From Betaproteobacteria bacterium (GTDB lineage: Bacteria > Pseudomonadota > Gammaproteobacteria > Burkholderiales > CAIKXV01): a stretch of DNA of 44,941 nt. The notes under the pieces are model-generated. The model was not told the DNA's origin. It saw only the letters and a program-made list of their open reading frames with translations, and searched no databases. A program made the translations under genes and the position numbers. Below, piece after piece: positions 1 through 8,800 of the stretch (the first letter of the stretch is position 1; the number at the start of each line of letters is the position of its first letter). The stretch covers positions 1 to 44,941 of the forward strand of contig JAJTHE010000020.1 in NCBI GenBank assembly GCA_021298815.1, written 5' to 3'.

Positions 1-647
1 ACATGGCCGGCCACGGTGTCGTTCAGCGCCTGGCCTGCGCCCTTGTAGGCGACGTTGACGATGTCGATCTTCGCCATCGACCTCAGCATCTCTACCGCAA
101 GATAGGCCGAGTTGCCGCCGGAGGTACCGGCGGTCAGGGCCCCCGGCCGGGCCCGGGCGAGCGCGATGAACTGCTTCACGCTGGTCACCGGCAGCGACGG
201 ATGCACCACCAGCACGTTCTGCGTCAGCGCGAGCTGGCTGATCATGGTGAAGTCGTTGATCGGATCGAACGGCAGCTTCGACAGCAGCGTCGGGTTGATC
301 GCGTGCGGCGTGCTCGCGATCAGCACCGTGTAGCCATCCGCGGGCGAGCGCGCGACGAATTCGGTGCCGATGTTGGTGAAGGCGCCGCCGCGGTTCTCGA
401 CGACGACGCTCTGGCCGAAGATCTCGGCCAGTCGCGGGGTCAGCAGGCGCGCCAGGATGTCGGTGCCGCCGCCGGGTACCGCCGGCACCACGATGCGGAT
501 GGGCTTCGCGGGGAAGCTCGCCTGCGCGAGGGCGGCCGGTGCGGCGAGCAGCCACGGCAAGGCCGGACCGAGCAGCAGGGCGGCGGACGCCAGGTGCGCG
601 GCAGGGCGCAGGCTGGATGCGCGAACGGCGGTGCACGGACAAGGCAT
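1..647 (-). CDS. Bug/TctC-family solute-binding receptor, C-terminus cut by window edge
   Basis: Periplasmic receptor of the tripartite tricarboxylate transporter (TTT) type, binding a small carboxylated solute. The visible 215 residues begin with an Ala/Leu-rich export signal, then the family pattern FPAKPIRIVVPAVPGGGTD, followed by RLAEIFGQSVVVENRGGA, ADGYTVLIAS and LPFDPINDF; the last visible part includes VAYKGAGQALNDTVAG. The chain runs off the left edge, about 100 residues short of the usual 320-330. The start at the ATG ending at 647 is chosen because it gives a complete signal peptide; no strong ribosome site precedes it. It is the last gene of a minus-strand run with a GFA protein and a sulfatase. 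The ligand cannot be told. Confidence 0.88.
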   Translation of the reverse strand, partial: MPCPCTAVRASSLRPAAHLASAALLLGPALPWLLAAPAALAQASFPAKPIRIVVPAVPGGGTDILARLLTPRLAEIFGQSVVVENRGGAFTNIGTEFVARSPADGYTVLIASTPHAINPTLLSKLPFDPINDFTMISQLALTQNVLVVHPSLPVTSVKQFIALARARPGALTAGTSGGNSAYLAVEMLRSMAKIDIVNVAYKGAGQALNDTVAGH

Positions 648-825
648 TTCGATGAACGCTCCAGAGGGTTTCGGATGCGCCCGCCGATGCGGCGAACATG
701 CCGCAATGGTATCCGGTCACTGTTGAGTGGCGGTGACGGTCAGCGATGGTCCGAAGCCCGGCGCGCGGTTACCGCCTGCCTCTCCGATCGATCTCCTGGC
801 GCGCGGTGCGGAGTCTGGATGGCAC

Positions 826-1242
826 TCACGTCGCCTGGGTCACGTGTTCCTGGAAGACCGGCAGCGCGTCGCCCTGGCACGACCAGCCGGTCGCCGACCC
901 CACATAGATGCGAGACTGGGGCGCGAGCGCGGGCTCGGTGTCGAGCGACCCCGCCGGCACGCCGACCGCATCGCCGTTCTGGCGCGGCAGGCGCCCGCCG
1001 CACTCGCTGCAGAACGTGTTCGTGAAGCGCGCCGCCTCGGGCACCTTGTAGGCGCGCACGCTGGCTTCTCCGGACAGCCATTCGAGCCGCGCCGGCTGCA
1101 AGAAGATGTTGGTCGCATGGCCGGTGCCGGTCGCCTTGCGGCAGCGGCGGCAGTGGCAGTGATAGAACCGACGGGGTTCTCCGACGATGCGATAGCGCAC
1201 GGTGCCGCACAGGCAGCCGCCCAGGAGCTCGCTCTCGGACAC
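826..1242 (-). CDS. GFA/CENP-V-type zinc-binding protein (DUF636)
   Basis: A 138-residue protein of the glutathione-dependent formaldehyde-activating enzyme fold. Zinc-ligand cysteines are all present: C10 and C12 (GGCLCGTVRY), C29, C31 and C34 (CHCRRC), and C78 and C81 (CSECGG). Length and spacing fit a single-domain family member. The start is GTG at 1240-1242, preceded by a good AGGGAGA ribosome site about six bases upstream. It lies 103 bases downstream of the sulfatase and 178 upstream of the Bug gene on the same strand. Most family members have no proven formaldehyde activity, so only the fold is claimed; the substrate is unknown. Confidence 0.88.
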   Translation of the reverse strand: MSESELLGGCLCGTVRYRIVGEPRRFYHCHCRRCRKATGTGHATNIFLQPARLEWLSGEASVRAYKVPEAARFTNTFCSECGGRLPRQNGDAVGVPAGSLDTEPALAPQSRIYVGSATGWSCQGDALPVFQEHVTQAT

Positions 1243-1345
1243 GTCAGTCTCCCTGGATGATGGAGTGCACAGCGTAGCGGATCGGCGCCGTCCTGCGAAG
1301 CTTTCCGTCAGGCGCGCCAGAGCGCCGGCCGGCCGTGCGCCTGCG

Positions 1346-2905
1346 TCAGGCCATCCCCACGGGCTCCGGCAGTGGCTCCTGCCAGTCGCGCGGCCGGCTC
1401 ATCGCCATGTCGGTGAGCTCGCGTTGCAGCCGGGCGTGGTCCGGGTTGCCGAACAGGTTGTCCATCTCGTGCGGGTCGTTCGCCAGGTCGTACAGCTCGC
1501 CGGCGCCGGAGCCGAGTTCGAGCGTGAGCTTGGCGCTCTTCGCGCGCACGCAGCGCAGGTCGAGCGACAGGCCGGTGCGCGACGGATGCAGTCTCCATTC
1601 GTTGTAGGCGAAGTCGCGGCTGCCCCGGCCTTCGATCAGCGGGCGCAGGCTGCGGCCCTGCAGTTCGCGGCCGGCGTCGATGCCGCAGTAGTCGTAGAGC
1701 GTCGCCGCGGTGTCGAGCGTCGAGACCGGATCGTCGACGATCTTGCCCATCGTGATACCCGGGCCGCGCGCGATGTAGCCGACGCGCAGCAGGCCTTCGT
1801 ACATCATCGGCCCCTTGAGGATCAGGCCGTGGTCGCCGAGCCAGTCGCCATGGTCGGTGGTGTAGATCACCAGCGTGTCCTCGGCCAGTCCCAGGTCGTG
1901 CAGCGCGATCATCATGCGGCCGACGTTGTGGTCGATCAGCGAGATCATGCTGTAGTAGTTGGCGATCATGTGCCGCATCTGCTCGTCGGTCTGCGCGGGC
2001 ACGCGCGAGCCCTTCTCGCGGTGCGCGACCATGTCCGGGCGCGAGAGCTGCGGCTTGCCTCCGAGGCTGGCCTTGTGCCACCAGGGCCGGCGCTCGAGGT
2101 CGCGGGTCTTGTGGAACGGCAGGTCGACCTCGTCCGGATGGTGCATCCGGCTCCACGGCTCGGGCGCATCGAACGGATGGTGCGGGTCGGGGAACGAGGC
2201 CCAGCAGACGAACGGCCTGTCCTTGTTGCTGCGCATGAACTCGATCGTGCGGTCGCCGACCCAGGTCGAGTTGTGGAAGGCGGGCGGCAATGCGGAATGC
2301 CAGATCTGGGCGGCACCGACATCCGGTGCGAGGTGGGTCTCGTACAGCGCGTTCTTCCAGTCGCCGAGGCCGTCGCCGTGGTACCAGCGTTCGTAGGCCA
2401 TGCCGCCGGGCGGCTTCTGCGGCAGGGTGCGGTTGTGGCCCTCGACTACCAGCTCGACATGCTCGAAGCCCATGTACGGGCCGGCCCAGCCGGGCGGGTA
2501 GTCCTTCATGCTGAACTCGCACTCGGGCGTGCCGGTCGGCTCGAAGGTGTGCTTGGTGGCGAAGTGCGCCTTGCCGATGAAGCCGGTGGCGTATCCGGAC
2601 TGCGCGAAGCGCCCGCCGAAGCCGGCGGCGCCGATCACCGGGTCGAGATCCACGCCGTTGTCCCAGACGCGGTGGTTCATCGGCAGCAGGCCGGTGAGGA
2701 TCGACGCGCGCGAGGGCTGGCAGACATTGCTCGGCGTGATGCAGCTCGAGAAGCGCGTCCCCTGGCGGGCCAGCAGGTCGAGGTGCGGCGTCTTCACCTT
2801 GCGGCCCTCGAAGCCGAAGCAGTCGCCGCGCTGCTGGTCGGAGGTGATGAACAGCACGTTCAGCGGACGGCGTGCATCGGTGTTGCCGGGCGGGGTTGCG
2901 GCCAT
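1346..2905 (-). CDS. Type I sulfatase (formylglycine-dependent)
   Basis: A 519-residue member of the alkaline-phosphatase/sulfatase superfamily. The N-terminus has the metal-binding stretch NVLFITSDQQRGDCFG (D23). The cysteine-type signature CQPSR at residues 62-66, continuing into ASILTG, marks C62 for conversion to formylglycine, which is the catalytic residue of type I sulfatases. Further metal and substrate motifs follow, including GKAHFATKH and TTDHGDWLGDHG. No signal peptide is seen, so it is probably cytoplasmic. It starts 24 bases after the aminotransferase stop, behind a GAGAGG ribosome site, so the two are probably one transcript. A choline-sulfatase, phosphonate monoester hydrolase or arylsulfatase role cannot be separated from the sequence alone. 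Confidence 0.93.
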   Translation of the reverse strand: MAATPPGNTDARRPLNVLFITSDQQRGDCFGFEGRKVKTPHLDLLARQGTRFSSCITPSNVCQPSRASILTGLLPMNHRVWDNGVDLDPVIGAAGFGGRFAQSGYATGFIGKAHFATKHTFEPTGTPECEFSMKDYPPGWAGPYMGFEHVELVVEGHNRTLPQKPPGGMAYERWYHGDGLGDWKNALYETHLAPDVGAAQIWHSALPPAFHNSTWVGDRTIEFMRSNKDRPFVCWASFPDPHHPFDAPEPWSRMHHPDEVDLPFHKTRDLERRPWWHKASLGGKPQLSRPDMVAHREKGSRVPAQTDEQMRHMIANYYSMISLIDHNVGRMMIALHDLGLAEDTLVIYTTDHGDWLGDHGLILKGPMMYEGLLRVGYIARGPGITMGKIVDDPVSTLDTAATLYDYCGIDAGRELQGRSLRPLIEGRGSRDFAYNEWRLHPSRTGLSLDLRCVRAKSAKLTLELGSGAGELYDLANDPHEMDNLFGNPDHARLQRELTDMAMSRPRDWQEPLPEPVGMA

Positions 2906-2929
2906 CTCGGTGCCTCTCGCAGCGGAACT

Positions 2930-4144
2930 TCAGGTACGGGTGACGAAGGTCCCGGCGGGCGCGGCCTTGTGCGCCTCGGCCAGGTAGTTCATCGCGGCGG
3001 TGACGCCCCCCTTCCGGTGCGGGATGCCGGCGATCTCCAGTCCCATGCCGACGCCGGCGAGCGTACCTACCAGGGTGAGGTCGTTGAAGTCGCCAAGGTG
3101 GCCGATGCGGAACACCTTGCCGGCGACCTTGCCCAGGCCGCTGCCGAGCGACATGTCGAAGTGTTCCAGCACGACCTTGCGGAACGCGGCTTCGTCGTGG
3201 CCCTCGGGCATGCGCACCGCGGTGAGCACCGGCGAGTGTTCGTGCTCGTTCAGGCACTGGATCTCCAGGCCCCAGGCACGCACCGCGCGGCGGGTGGCTT
3301 CGGCATGCCGCTGGTGCCGGGCGAACACGTTGTCCAGTCCTTCCTCCTGCAGCATCGCGAGCGCCTCGCGCAACCCGTACATCAGGTTGGTGGACGGCGT
3401 ATAGGGGAAGAAGCCGTTGCGGTTCGGCCCGAGCATCTCCTGCCAGCTCCAGAACGACTTCGGTAGCTTCGATGACTTCGTCGCTTCCAGCGCCTTCGGC
3501 GATACTGCGTTGAACGACAGGCCGGGCGGCAGCATCATGCCTTTCTGCGAACCGGCGACGGTGACATCGACGCCCCAGTCGTCATGGCGATAGTCGATCG
3601 AACCCAGGCCCGAGATGGTGTCGACCATCAGCAGCGCCGGGTGCCCGGCGCGGTCGAGCGCCTTGCGGACGCTCGCGATATCGGATGTCACGCCGGTCGA
3701 GGTCTCGTTGTGCACCACGCAAACCGCCTTGATCTCGCGCTTGCCGTCCGCCGCCAGCCGCGCCTCGATCGCGGCGGCGTCTGCCCCGCGCCGCCAGGAG
3801 TCGTCCCCGACCGCCAGGAACTCCGGCACCAGCCCGAGCCGTTCTGCCATGCCCTTCCACAGCGAGGCGAACTGGCCGGTCTCGTACATCAGCACCTTGT
3901 CGCCGGGCGACAGCGTATTCACCAGCGCCGCCTCCCACGCACCCGTGCCCGAGGCCGGGAACATGATCACCGGATGCTGCGTGCGGAAGATCGTCTTCAA
4001 CCCCGCGAGCACCTCCAGCCCCAGCTGCTGGAACGCCGGACCCCGATGGTCGATCGTCGGCCGATCGATCGCGCGCAGGACCCGGTCCGGCACGTTCGAA
4101 GGACCCGGGATCTGCAGGAAATGGCGGCCGGCGGGGGTGGGCAT
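2930..4144 (-). CDS. Serine-glyoxylate / alanine-glyoxylate-type aminotransferase (class V)
   Basis: A PLP enzyme of fold type I, class V, 404 residues. It opens with GRHFLQIPGPSNVPDRVLRA, typical of serine-glyoxylate transaminases, followed by FPASGTGAWEAAL, the PLP-aspartate region LLMVDTISGLGS, and the Schiff-base lysine in VAGSQKGMMLPPG (K201). The conserved end RIGHLGDFNDL is present. Glyoxylate would be the amino acceptor and serine or alanine the donor. The start at 4144 is chosen over an in-frame upstream ATG because GAGGAG lies just before it. An operator-like site (4195-4204) lies about 50 bases upstream. The divergent GntR gene and the 2-hydroxyacid oxidase beyond it suggest a shared glyoxylate-centred role; that is inference. 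Confidence 0.9.
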   Translation of the reverse strand: MPTPAGRHFLQIPGPSNVPDRVLRAIDRPTIDHRGPAFQQLGLEVLAGLKTIFRTQHPVIMFPASGTGAWEAALVNTLSPGDKVLMYETGQFASLWKGMAERLGLVPEFLAVGDDSWRRGADAAAIEARLAADGKREIKAVCVVHNETSTGVTSDIASVRKALDRAGHPALLMVDTISGLGSIDYRHDDWGVDVTVAGSQKGMMLPPGLSFNAVSPKALEATKSSKLPKSFWSWQEMLGPNRNGFFPYTPSTNLMYGLREALAMLQEEGLDNVFARHQRHAEATRRAVRAWGLEIQCLNEHEHSPVLTAVRMPEGHDEAAFRKVVLEHFDMSLGSGLGKVAGKVFRIGHLGDFNDLTLVGTLAGVGMGLEIAGIPHRKGGVTAAMNYLAEAHKAAPAGTFVTRT

Positions 4145-4194
4145 CGAACTCTCCTCGAACATGCTGCGAATAGGGCCCCAGACAGTATTCACGA

Positions 4195-4204
4195 TTGTAT
4201 GCAA
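4195..4204. promoter_or_regulatory. Putative GntR/FCD operator, aminotransferase side
   Basis: The decamer TTGTATGCAA differs at one base from the perfect palindrome TTGCATGCAA at 4406-4415, next to the regulator start. Regulators of the FadR/FCD subgroup commonly bind short TTGTATACAA-like palindromes. The position, about 50 bases before the aminotransferase start, suits repression. Confidence 0.5.
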
Positions 4205-4210
4205 AGTCAA

Positions 4211-4393
4211 CCCGAAATCCGGGTCAGAGACGAATTTCCGGATATCGGGGCACGGCCTCTAGGCTCCGGGGCCAGACGACGAGATCAGGCCGAGTAAACA
4301 GGCTGCCAACGTTCCGAAATCGGACCTCCGGAGGTATCGGGCTCTGACCTGTCCCGCCTTGGCTGGAAATTCGTCTCTGACCCGGATCTCGGG
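4211..4393. repeat. REP/MITE-like element with 29-nt inverted ends
   Basis: 4211-4239 and 4365-4393 are inverted copies of one 29-nt sequence with a single mismatch (core GTCAGAGACGAATTTCC). They enclose about 125 bases with no gene. A related copy is found at 33352-33372, so the unit is dispersed. It sits between two operator-like sites in a divergent promoter region. It resembles REP-type or miniature inverted-repeat elements; no transposase is nearby. Confidence 0.65.
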
Positions 4394-4405
4394 GTGGATT
4401 GCATT

Positions 4406-4415
4406 TTGCATGCAA
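4406..4415. promoter_or_regulatory. Putative GntR/FCD operator, regulator side
   Basis: A perfect 10-bp palindrome, TTGCATGCAA, 19 bases before the regulator start. It is nearly identical to the site in front of the divergent aminotransferase, which suggests autoregulation and control of both directions by the GntR protein encoded next to it. Confidence 0.5.
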
Positions 4416-4434
4416 TCGGGATAGGTTCTCGTCC

Positions 4435-5121
4435 ATGGATACCGCCCCCCTGCCCGTCGAGCGTCGCCTGCTGCATGTGGCCGGCATCGATCGCCTGCGC
4501 GACATGATCATCCAGGGCGAACTCGCACCCGGGATGAAGCTGAACGAGCGGGTGCTGGCGGAGCGGCTGGGGATCTCGCGTACGCCGCTGCGGGAGGCGA
4601 TCAAGTTCCTGGCCTCGGAAGGGCTGGTGGAACTGCAGCCCAATCGCGGCGCGTTCGTGGCGCTGATCGATGCGCCGCGGGTGCGCGAGGTGTTCCTGGT
4701 GCTGGGCGCGCTCGAGGCGCTGGCGGGCGAACTGGTGTGCGCCCAGGCGACCGAGGCGCAGGTGGCCGAGGTCCGTGCGCTGCACTACGAGATGGTGCTG
4801 CACCAGGTGCGCGGCGACCTCGCGGCCTATTTCCGCTGCAACCAGGACATCCATGCCCGGCTGGTCGAGTTCACCGGCAACGCCACGCTGGTGCAGTCCT
4901 GGCGTGCGCTGAACGCGAAGGTACAGCGGGTACGCTACATGGCGAACCTGTCCGGCGAGCGCTGGCAGCAGGCGGTACGGGAACACGAAACGATGCTCGA
5001 GGCACTCGGCGCACGCGACGGCGTACGCCTGGGGTCGATCCTGCGCGACCACCTCGCGCACAAGCTGGTCATGGTGCTCGACGCGCTCGACGCGCAGCAG
5101 GTCAAACCGGAGGCTCGCTGA
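4435..5121 (+). CDS. GntR-family transcriptional regulator, FCD (FadR/VanR) type
   Basis: A 228-residue regulator. The N-terminal winged helix-turn-helix is clear (PGMKLNERVLAERLGISRTP then LREAIKFLASEGLVELQP, about residues 28-68). The C-terminal helical FCD domain keeps its likely metal and ligand residues in NQDIHARLVEFTGN, REHETMLEAL and RDHLAHK. Such proteins usually respond to a small organic acid. The start at 4435 is preferred to an in-frame ATG at 4399, which would put the operator palindrome inside the gene. It diverges from the aminotransferase, and its stop abuts the next start (TGA-ATG), so it is translated with the FrnE-like gene. Confidence 0.92.
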   Translation: MDTAPLPVERRLLHVAGIDRLRDMIIQGELAPGMKLNERVLAERLGISRTPLREAIKFLASEGLVELQPNRGAFVALIDAPRVREVFLVLGALEALAGELVCAQATEAQVAEVRALHYEMVLHQVRGDLAAYFRCNQDIHARLVEFTGNATLVQSWRALNAKVQRVRYMANLSGERWQQAVREHETMLEALGARDGVRLGSILRDHLAHKLVMVLDALDAQQVKPEAR

Positions 5122-5817
5122 ATGGATACCGATACCGACGCAACGGAACCGCTGACGATCGAGGTGGTCTCGGACGTGGTCTGCCCGTGGTGCTACATCG
5201 GCAAGCGCCGGCTGGAAGCGGCGCTCGAGCTGTACGCGAAGGCGAAGCCCGATGCGCCGGCACCGAAGGTGAGCTTCCATCCGTTCCAGCTCAACCCGGA
5301 CCTTCCGCCCGAGGGCATGCTGCGTGCCGACTATGTCGCACGCAAATGGGGTGGGCGGTCCAGTGCAGAGGTCTACGCGCGCGTATCCGGCGTCGGCAAG
5401 GGCGTCGGCATCGACTTCGAGTTCGACCGCATCGTCCGCCAGCCGAACACGAAGCCGGCGCACGTGCTGATCATGCTGGCCGCGGAGCAGGGCGTGCAGC
5501 CTGCGGTGAAGGAAGCGATGATGCGCGCCTACTTCATCGACGGGCGCGACCTCACCGACATCGACACGCTGGTCGAAGTCGCCGAGCGCGCCGGCCTCGA
5601 TCCGAAGCGTGCACGCGCGCACCTCGCAGACCCGGACGCCCTGCGCGCGATCGATGGCGCCGACCTGCAGGCCCGGCGCATCGGCGTCGAAGGCGTGCCG
5701 TTCTTCATCTTCAACCGCCGCTATGCCGTGTCCGGCGCGCAGGAAGCGCAGACCCTGCTCGACGCGATGATCGCCAGCGAAGCCCCGGCGGACGAGCCGC
5801 CCGCGCAACCTGCCTGA
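5122..5817 (+). CDS. DsbA-family thioredoxin-fold oxidoreductase, FrnE-like
   Basis: A 231-residue protein of the DSBA-like/2-hydroxychromene-2-carboxylate isomerase group. The active-site CPWC lies at residues 21-24 (VVSDVVCPWCYIGKRRLEAA), followed by a helical insertion and the conserved cis-proline loop GVEGVPFFIFNRRYAVSGAQ near the C-terminus. No signal peptide is seen, so it is cytoplasmic, as FrnE proteins are. It follows the GntR stop with no spacing, behind GGAGG inside the end of that gene. The likely role is thiol-disulfide or glutathione-linked chemistry; the partner is unknown. Confidence 0.9.
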   Translation: MDTDTDATEPLTIEVVSDVVCPWCYIGKRRLEAALELYAKAKPDAPAPKVSFHPFQLNPDLPPEGMLRADYVARKWGGRSSAEVYARVSGVGKGVGIDFEFDRIVRQPNTKPAHVLIMLAAEQGVQPAVKEAMMRAYFIDGRDLTDIDTLVEVAERAGLDPKRARAHLADPDALRAIDGADLQARRIGVEGVPFFIFNRRYAVSGAQEAQTLLDAMIASEAPADEPPAQPA

Positions 5818-5840
5818 ACCCGAGGACGACGAAGCGCGAC

Positions 5841-8800
5841 ATGAACGCCCCCGCGAAGCCCCAGGAATTCACCGTCCACTTCCATCCGCGCCGCGGTGAC
5901 GGCGCGCTCGCCGACCTGCTCCGGCGCGAGATCGAGGGCGACGTGCTGTTCGACCGCTTCTCGCGCGGCCGCTACTCCACCGATGCGTCCATCTACCAGG
6001 TCGATCCGGTGGGCGTGGTGATCCCTAAGAACGACCGCGACGCCGAGACCGCGTTCCGCATCGCGCTCGATCAGGGCATCCCGGTGATGCCGCGCGGCGG
6101 CGGCACCTCGCAGTGCGGGCAGACGGTCGGTGCCGCGCTGGTGATCGACCTGTCCCGGCACGTAAACCAGGTGCTCGAGTTCGACAAGGAGTCGCGCACG
6201 GTCTGGGTGCAGCCGGGCATCGTGCTGGACCACCTGAACGCCTGGCTGAAGCCGCACGGGCTCTGGTATCCGGTAGACGTGTCCACCAGCGCGCAGGCGA
6301 CCATCGGCGGCATGACCGGCAACAACAGTTGCGGCTCGCGTTCGATCCACTACGGCAACATGGTCGACAACGTGCTCGCGGTCGAGGCGATCACCGCGGC
6401 CGGCGATGCGTTCATGTTCGACGAATCCGCGCCCTCGCATCCGGTCTACCGCGACCTGGTCGACCGTGTGCAGGCGATCGTCAAGCGCGAGCTGGAAGAG
6501 ATCGCGTTCCGCTATCCGGACGTGATCCGCAACGTCGCCGGCTACAACCTGAACCGGCTCGCGCAGCCCGGTTTCAACATGGCGCACCTGCTGGTCGGCT
6601 CGGAAGGCACGCTCGCCTACTCGCGGCGGATCAAGCTCAAGCTGTCGCCGCTGCCGGTGCACAAGGCGCTCGGGGTCTGCCACTTCCCGACCTTCCGCCA
6701 GGCGATGGATGCCGCGCAGTACATCGTCAAGCTCGGCCCGGTCGCGGTCGAGGCGGTCGATCGCACGATGATCGGGCTCGCCCGGTCCAACCCGGCCTTC
6801 CTGCCGATCGTCGATCGCTGCGTGAAGGGCGACCCGGACGCGATCCTGCTGGTCGAGTTCGCCGGCGACGGTTCGCCCGAGAACCAGGCCGAGAACCTGA
6901 AGCGGCTAAAGCAGCTCACCGAACTGATGGCTGACCAGCTGGGCCTGCCGTGCGGCGTGGTCGAGATCACCGACGCGAAGCTGCAGAAGGAACTGTGGGA
7001 CGTGCGTAAGGCCGGCCTGAACATCATGATGTCGATGAAGGGCGACGGCAAGCCGGTGTCGTTCATCGAGGACTGCGCGGTGCCGCTGCAGCACCTGGCC
7101 GACTACACCTCGCGCCTGACCGAGGTCTTCCACCGCAACGGCACCACCGGCACCTGGTATGCGCACGCGTCGGTGGGCTGCCTGCACGTGCGGCCGATCC
7201 TCGACATGCGGCGCGAGGGCGCGACCCAGATGCGCGCGATCGCGGAAGAGGCGATGGCCCTGGTGCGCGAATACAAGGGTGCGTATTCCGGCGAGCATGG
7301 CGACGGACTGGTCCGCTCGGAATGGATCGAACCGTTCTACGGCTCGAAGCTCACCCGCGCGTTCGAGGAAGTGAAGGACCTGTTCGACCCGCGAGGCCTG
7401 CTCAACCCGGGCAAGATCGTGCGTCCGCCGAAGCAGGACGACCGTACGCTGTACCGCTTCAAGCCGGGCTATGCATCGGATCCGATCGAGACCGCGCTCG
7501 ACTGGAGCGACACCACCGAAGATCCGGGCGCGCCCGGTGCGCGCAGCGCAGGCTTCTCCAAGGCGATCGAGGCCTGCAACAACAACGGCCATTGCCGCAA
7601 GTTCGATGCCGGCACGATGTGCCCGTCGTACCGCGCAACCGGCGACGAGCAGCACCTGACGCGCGGGCGCGCGAACACGCTGCGCCTGGCACTGTCCGGA
7701 CAACTCGGCCCGGATGCGTTCACGTCGGAAGAGATGTACCGCACGATGGAGCTGTGCGTGTCGTGCAAGGGCTGCAGGCGCGAGTGCCCCACCGGCGTCG
7801 ACATGGCGAAGATGAAGGTCGAGTTCCTCGGCCATTACAAGAAGAAGCATGGCCTGACCCTGCGCGACAAGCTGGTTGCCTTCCTGCCGCGCTATGCCCC
7901 GATCGCCTCGCGTTTCTCTGGACTGATGAACCTGCGCAACGCATTGCCCGGCCTGGCGGCGCTGTCGGAGAAGTTCACCGGCCTGAGCGCGAAGCGCGCG
8001 CTGCCGACCTGGCACGCAAGGCCGTTCCGCGATGGTGAAGTGGCCGCACCCCTCGCCGGAACGGGCCGCGCGCAGGAACCCGTACTCGAGGTCGTGCTGC
8101 TGGTCGACACCTTCAACCGGTACTTCGAGCCGGAGAATACGCGTGCCGCGGTCGCCGTGCTCCAGGCCGCCGGCTACACGGTGCACACCGCGAAGGCTGC
8201 CGACGGCGAAAGGCCGCTGTGCTGCGGCCGCACCTTCCTGTCCGCCGGCCTGGTGGACGAGGCGAAGGCCGAAGCCCGGCGCGCGCTCGATGCGCTGAAG
8301 CCCTATGTCGAGCGCGGCGTCCCGGTGGTCGGCCTCGAGCCGTCCTGCCTGTTCGGCCTGCGCGACGAGTGGCAGTCGATGCTGCCGAAGTCGGACGCTG
8401 CATCAGTGGCTGCAGCTGCATTCCTGTTCGAGGAGTTCCTCGCGAAGGAGCTGTCCGCCGGCCGCCTCCGGTTGCCGCTGCAGGCCATCGAACAGACGAA
8501 GGCGGTGCTGCACGGCCATTGCCACCAGAAGTCCTTCGACGCGATGCCAGCCGTCGAGCAGGTGCTGCGGCTGGTGCCCGGCCTGTCGGTAGAGACCATC
8601 GAAGCCACCTGCTGCGGCATGGCCGGCAGCTTCGGCTACGAGGCGGAGCACTACGACACGTCGATGAAGATCGGCGAACTGTCGGTGCTGCCGAAGATGC
8701 GCGCGGCTGCGCAGGACGCGCTGCTGGTCGCCGATGGCACGAGCTGCCGGCACCAGATAAGGGACGGCGCACGGCGGGAAGCCGTGCATGTGGCCAGGGT

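Noticed and set aside
1202..3466. 754-codon plus-strand frame across the sulfatase and aminotransferase
   Set aside because: Antisense to two genes with complete catalytic motifs; its product is low-complexity and matches nothing recognisable.
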